A DNA stretch of 16,203 nucleotides from Bacteroidales bacterium (lineage in GTDB: Bacteria > Bacteroidota > Bacteroidia > Bacteroidales > UBA7960), in NCBI GenBank assembly GCA_007131895.1, contig SLPR01000561.1:1-16203 (forward strand), in the 5' to 3' direction. A model generated the notes under the pieces. The model worked only from the letters and a program-made list of their open reading frames with translations. It was not told where the DNA came from and searched no databases. This document shows, piece by piece, positions 14,241 to 16,203 of the stretch. Made by a program: the position numbers and the translations under genes. Position 1 is the stretch's first letter; each line of letters opens with the position of its first letter.

Positions 14241-15725
14241 ATGACAGAAAAGCCAAAAAAGAAAGCCATACTCTCCAAATCTACCTTTATCAAAGGAATG
14301 CAATGTCCTAAGGCCCTGTACCTTCACAAAAACCGATACTTTTTGCGTGACCCGCTCAGTGCAGAACAACTTGCGCGGTTTTCGCGTGGCACGGATGTAG
14401 GCATTTATGCGCAAAATCTTTTTCCGGGAGGGGTAGATGCTTCGCCTAAAACCCACTTTCAAATGGCACAATCGGTGGTGAAAACTGCTGCACTGATTCA
14501 GCAACCAGAAGTAAATGTTATCTATGAAGCCGCCTTTGAGCATGAAGAAGTGATAGTGGCCCTGGATATTCTTTACAGGGAAAACAATCAATGGAAAGGA
14601 GTGGAGGTGAAAAGCAGCCGCAGTATATCAGAAACATACCGCTGGGATGCTGCCCTGCAATATTATGTTATTACAGGCAGTGGGCTTGAGCTGGAAGATT
14701 TCTCGGTTGCTTATATTAATGAAGATTACAAAAGGCAGGGGGGAGTTGATGCCCATAAGTTATTTCATATGGAAAGCCTGCTAATCCTGGTGAAAGAGAG
14801 GCGTGAAGAGGTAGCTCAGAAAGTTCAGGAGCTCAAAGATGTTACCCGACTCAAAAATTCTCCCCCGGTACCCATCGGTGTTCAGTGCAATCATCCTTAC
14901 CCATGCGATTTCAGGGGACATTGCTGGAAAAAGGTTCCTGCCGATTCGGTGTTTCTGCTTGAAGGAATCAGCGAAGAACAAAAATTTGAATGGTACCATG
15001 CCGGGATAGCATCTGTTGATGACTTGCCGGCAGGAATTGCCAATGACAAGAATTGGAGTGTGCAGATACAAAGCATCAAAGAAAAAAAGGTCATTGTCGA
15101 TAAACCGGCACTTACGGCGTTTCTTCAAACCTGTGAAACCGCCAGGGTTTTTCAGCCCTTCCTTTTTGCTCCCGTAGTACCGTTTTTAGATAACACCTCG
15201 CCCTATCAGGCGCTGCCGTTTGGCAACGGAAAAACTCATGCAGGTAATTCTGCCCCGGAAATTAAAATGGAGAATTATGCTGCATTCTCGCTGGAAGCTG
15301 CAGTTGAAAATATGCTGGAGACTACCAGCAGTAGTGATTGCCTGTGGGTATTTGGTGTCGCAAAAATCAAAGAATTGCTTGCAAATTGCAAAATATTATA
15401 TCCCCTGCTGGAAAATGACCTGGAGCTTCTTTCCGGAAAATTGAAGGAACTTCTCACTCCATTGGAAAGGGGAATGGTGGTATATCCGGGGATGAAAGTA
15501 CCGCTGTCTCCTGAGAAAATACTAAAGCATTTTGGTGCAGAAAGTGCAGGATTTCCTGATAAATGTATGATTCCCGAACAGGCTGATGCATTGTTTCAGA
15601 AACTTATCTCCAATCCGGATTGGGAAAACAATGCCGGGATTGCAGATCAACTTGAGGTTTACATGCAATCCAAAACGGATAATTTGTTCAGATTGTTACA
15701 ACTCTGGACAAATCTCATGATGTAA
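14241..15725 (+). CDS. Cas4/RecB-like nuclease fused to a degenerate DUF2779 domain
   Basis: A 494-residue two-part protein. The N-terminal half (about 10-230) is a PD-(D/E)XK nuclease: Asp109 in VALDILY, EVK at 122-124, and the QYY motif at 140-142. Four cysteines are placed as in Cas4/AddB iron-sulfur nucleases: Cys22 in GMQCPKALYLHK and Cys216-x5-Cys222-x5-Cys228. A linker (about 235-290) resembles the helix-hairpin segments seen in such proteins. The C-terminal half (about 300-490) aligns by eye with DUF2779, an RNase H-like exonuclease: PYQALPF at 321-327, SPEKILKHF at 423-431. The acidic catalytic positions are gone, however: the expected FLDFET region is FQPFLFAP (304-311) and the final YCxxD is Y474-MQSK478. 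It probably acts on DNA ends or flaps through the N-terminal site; the function is not established. It is 22 nt after the exonuclease gene. Confidence 0.78.
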   Translation: MTEKPKKKAILSKSTFIKGMQCPKALYLHKNRYFLRDPLSAEQLARFSRGTDVGIYAQNLFPGGVDASPKTHFQMAQSVVKTAALIQQPEVNVIYEAAFEHEEVIVALDILYRENNQWKGVEVKSSRSISETYRWDAALQYYVITGSGLELEDFSVAYINEDYKRQGGVDAHKLFHMESLLILVKERREEVAQKVQELKDVTRLKNSPPVPIGVQCNHPYPCDFRGHCWKKVPADSVFLLEGISEEQKFEWYHAGIASVDDLPAGIANDKNWSVQIQSIKEKKVIVDKPALTAFLQTCETARVFQPFLFAPVVPFLDNTSPYQALPFGNGKTHAGNSAPEIKMENYAAFSLEAAVENMLETTSSSDCLWVFGVAKIKELLANCKILYPLLENDLELLSGKLKELLTPLERGMVVYPGMKVPLSPEKILKHFGAESAGFPDKCMIPEQADALFQKLISNPDWENNAGIADQLEVYMQSKTDNLFRLLQLWTNLMM

Positions 15726-15892
15726 GTTTGAATATTTATTTCTTAATGGTTTGACTGTTAGCTCGTAAGTGCTTAGGTGCTGATTGTCAAAAGCTAAGGT
15801 TTTTGGTGAGTTCTTTTGCTGAATTGCCAAAGCATTGAGGGTTGTTGAAAACTTAATTCGGGATTTTAAGATCATATTCTAACGGGATTGGT

Positions 15893-15900
15893 TAATTTTG
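15893..15900 (+). promoter_or_regulatory. Candidate -7 box of dnaB
   Basis: TAATTTTG matches TAnnTTTG exactly but ends only 5 nt before the dnaB ATG. If used, the transcript would have almost no leader. No convincing -33 TTTG at normal spacing was found. Confidence 0.35.
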
Positions 15901-15905
15901 CAAAT

Positions 15906-16203
15906 ATGGAAGAAGTAGACAAGAAGCAAAAAAGTTTTGCCGTAAGGAAAACAAAAAATTATGGAGCAGGTGGGGGAAACTTGCTTGAACACGGGCGTAT
16001 CCCACCCCAGGCTTTGGATCTGGAAGAGGCAGTTTTAGGGGCGATGATGCTTGAGCAAAACGCACTCACCAATGTGGTTGATATATTGAAACCCGACGTT
16101 TTTTATAAAGAATCCCATCAGAAAATTTTCAAAGCCATCCACGATCTTTTTTCCGAATCGGAACCGGTGGATATCCTTACTGTTACGCAAAAGCTAAAAC
16201 AAA
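15906..16203 (+). CDS. dnaB: Replicative DNA helicase DnaB, N-terminal fragment
   Basis: The first 99 codons of the hexameric helicase that unwinds the replication fork; the gene runs off the window. After a basic tail (MEEVDKKQKSFAVRKTKN) comes the conserved N-terminal domain: GRIPPQALDLEEAVLGAMML, then VVDILKPDVFYKESHQKIF, and IHDLFSESEPVDILTVTQKL, which pack as the trimer-of-dimers collar. The RecA-like motor with the Walker motifs lies outside the window. ATG 15906 is the best start; the frame is open upstream and TTG 15888 is a weaker option that would overlap the promoter-like box. Confidence 0.95.
   Translation, partial: MEEVDKKQKSFAVRKTKNYGAGGGNLLEHGRIPPQALDLEEAVLGAMMLEQNALTNVVDILKPDVFYKESHQKIFKAIHDLFSESEPVDILTVTQKLKQ

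Noticed and set aside
14241..15725. A CRISPR adaptation gene (cas4)
   Set aside because: The nuclease half resembles Cas4, but no repeat array and no cas1, cas2 or effector gene is present in the window, and the DUF2779 fusion is typical of non-CRISPR RecB-like nucleases.
15726..15905. Possible replication-origin-like or small RNA gene ahead of dnaB
   Set aside because: No DnaA-box cluster, iterons or strong secondary structure was seen; only a weak six-base TTAGCT/AGCTAA pairing across about 30 nt.

Overview
The window looks like chromosomal DNA of a Bacteroidota species, probably near the Bacteroidales. The evidence is a CarboxypepD_reg plus TonB-plug receptor with the SVRGGNFDEN signature, a TPR / DUF368 / aroE cluster, a PorE-like OmpA protein, and several intergenic boxes matching the Bacteroidota -7 element TAnnTTTG. 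Base composition is fairly even. I see no transposase, prophage gene, CRISPR array, tRNA or rRNA, so this is mostly core genome rather than a mobile island.

Layout. On the minus strand, 1-1925 carries the 5' part of a TonB-dependent receptor broken by an in-frame TAA, a small secreted carboxypeptidase-regulatory-like protein, and rpmB (L28) with its own terminator. On the plus strand, 2114-4082 holds a YbdG-type MscS channel and a membrane-anchored J-domain protein that starts with TTG. Minus strand 8061-4084 reads as one operon: TPR protein, ComA-like phosphosulfolactate synthase, DUF368 polyprenyl-phosphate transporter, aroE. It runs head-on into the J-protein gene, with the two stop codons 1 nt apart. 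The 312-nt region 8062-8373 separates this operon from ffh, folD and queE on the plus strand. Then come a PorE-like TPR / beta-propeller / CRD / OmpA protein, a DEDDy 3'-5' exonuclease, a Cas4-like nuclease fused to a DUF2779 domain, and the first 99 codons of dnaB.

How the genes fit together. ffh (protein targeting), folD (one-carbon metabolism) and queE (queuosine precursor) are housekeeping; folD and queE are 2 nt apart and probably co-translated. The TPR operon mixes an envelope lipid-carrier transporter with shikimate and sulfonate metabolism. The exonuclease and the Cas4/DUF2779 protein are 22 nt apart. They are the most interesting pair: the DUF2779 half has lost every acidic residue expected for its own DEDD exonuclease site, while the neighbouring gene encodes an intact exonuclease of the same broad fold.

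Limits: family assignments come from reading motifs, without a database search. Promoter and terminator calls rest on short motifs only.
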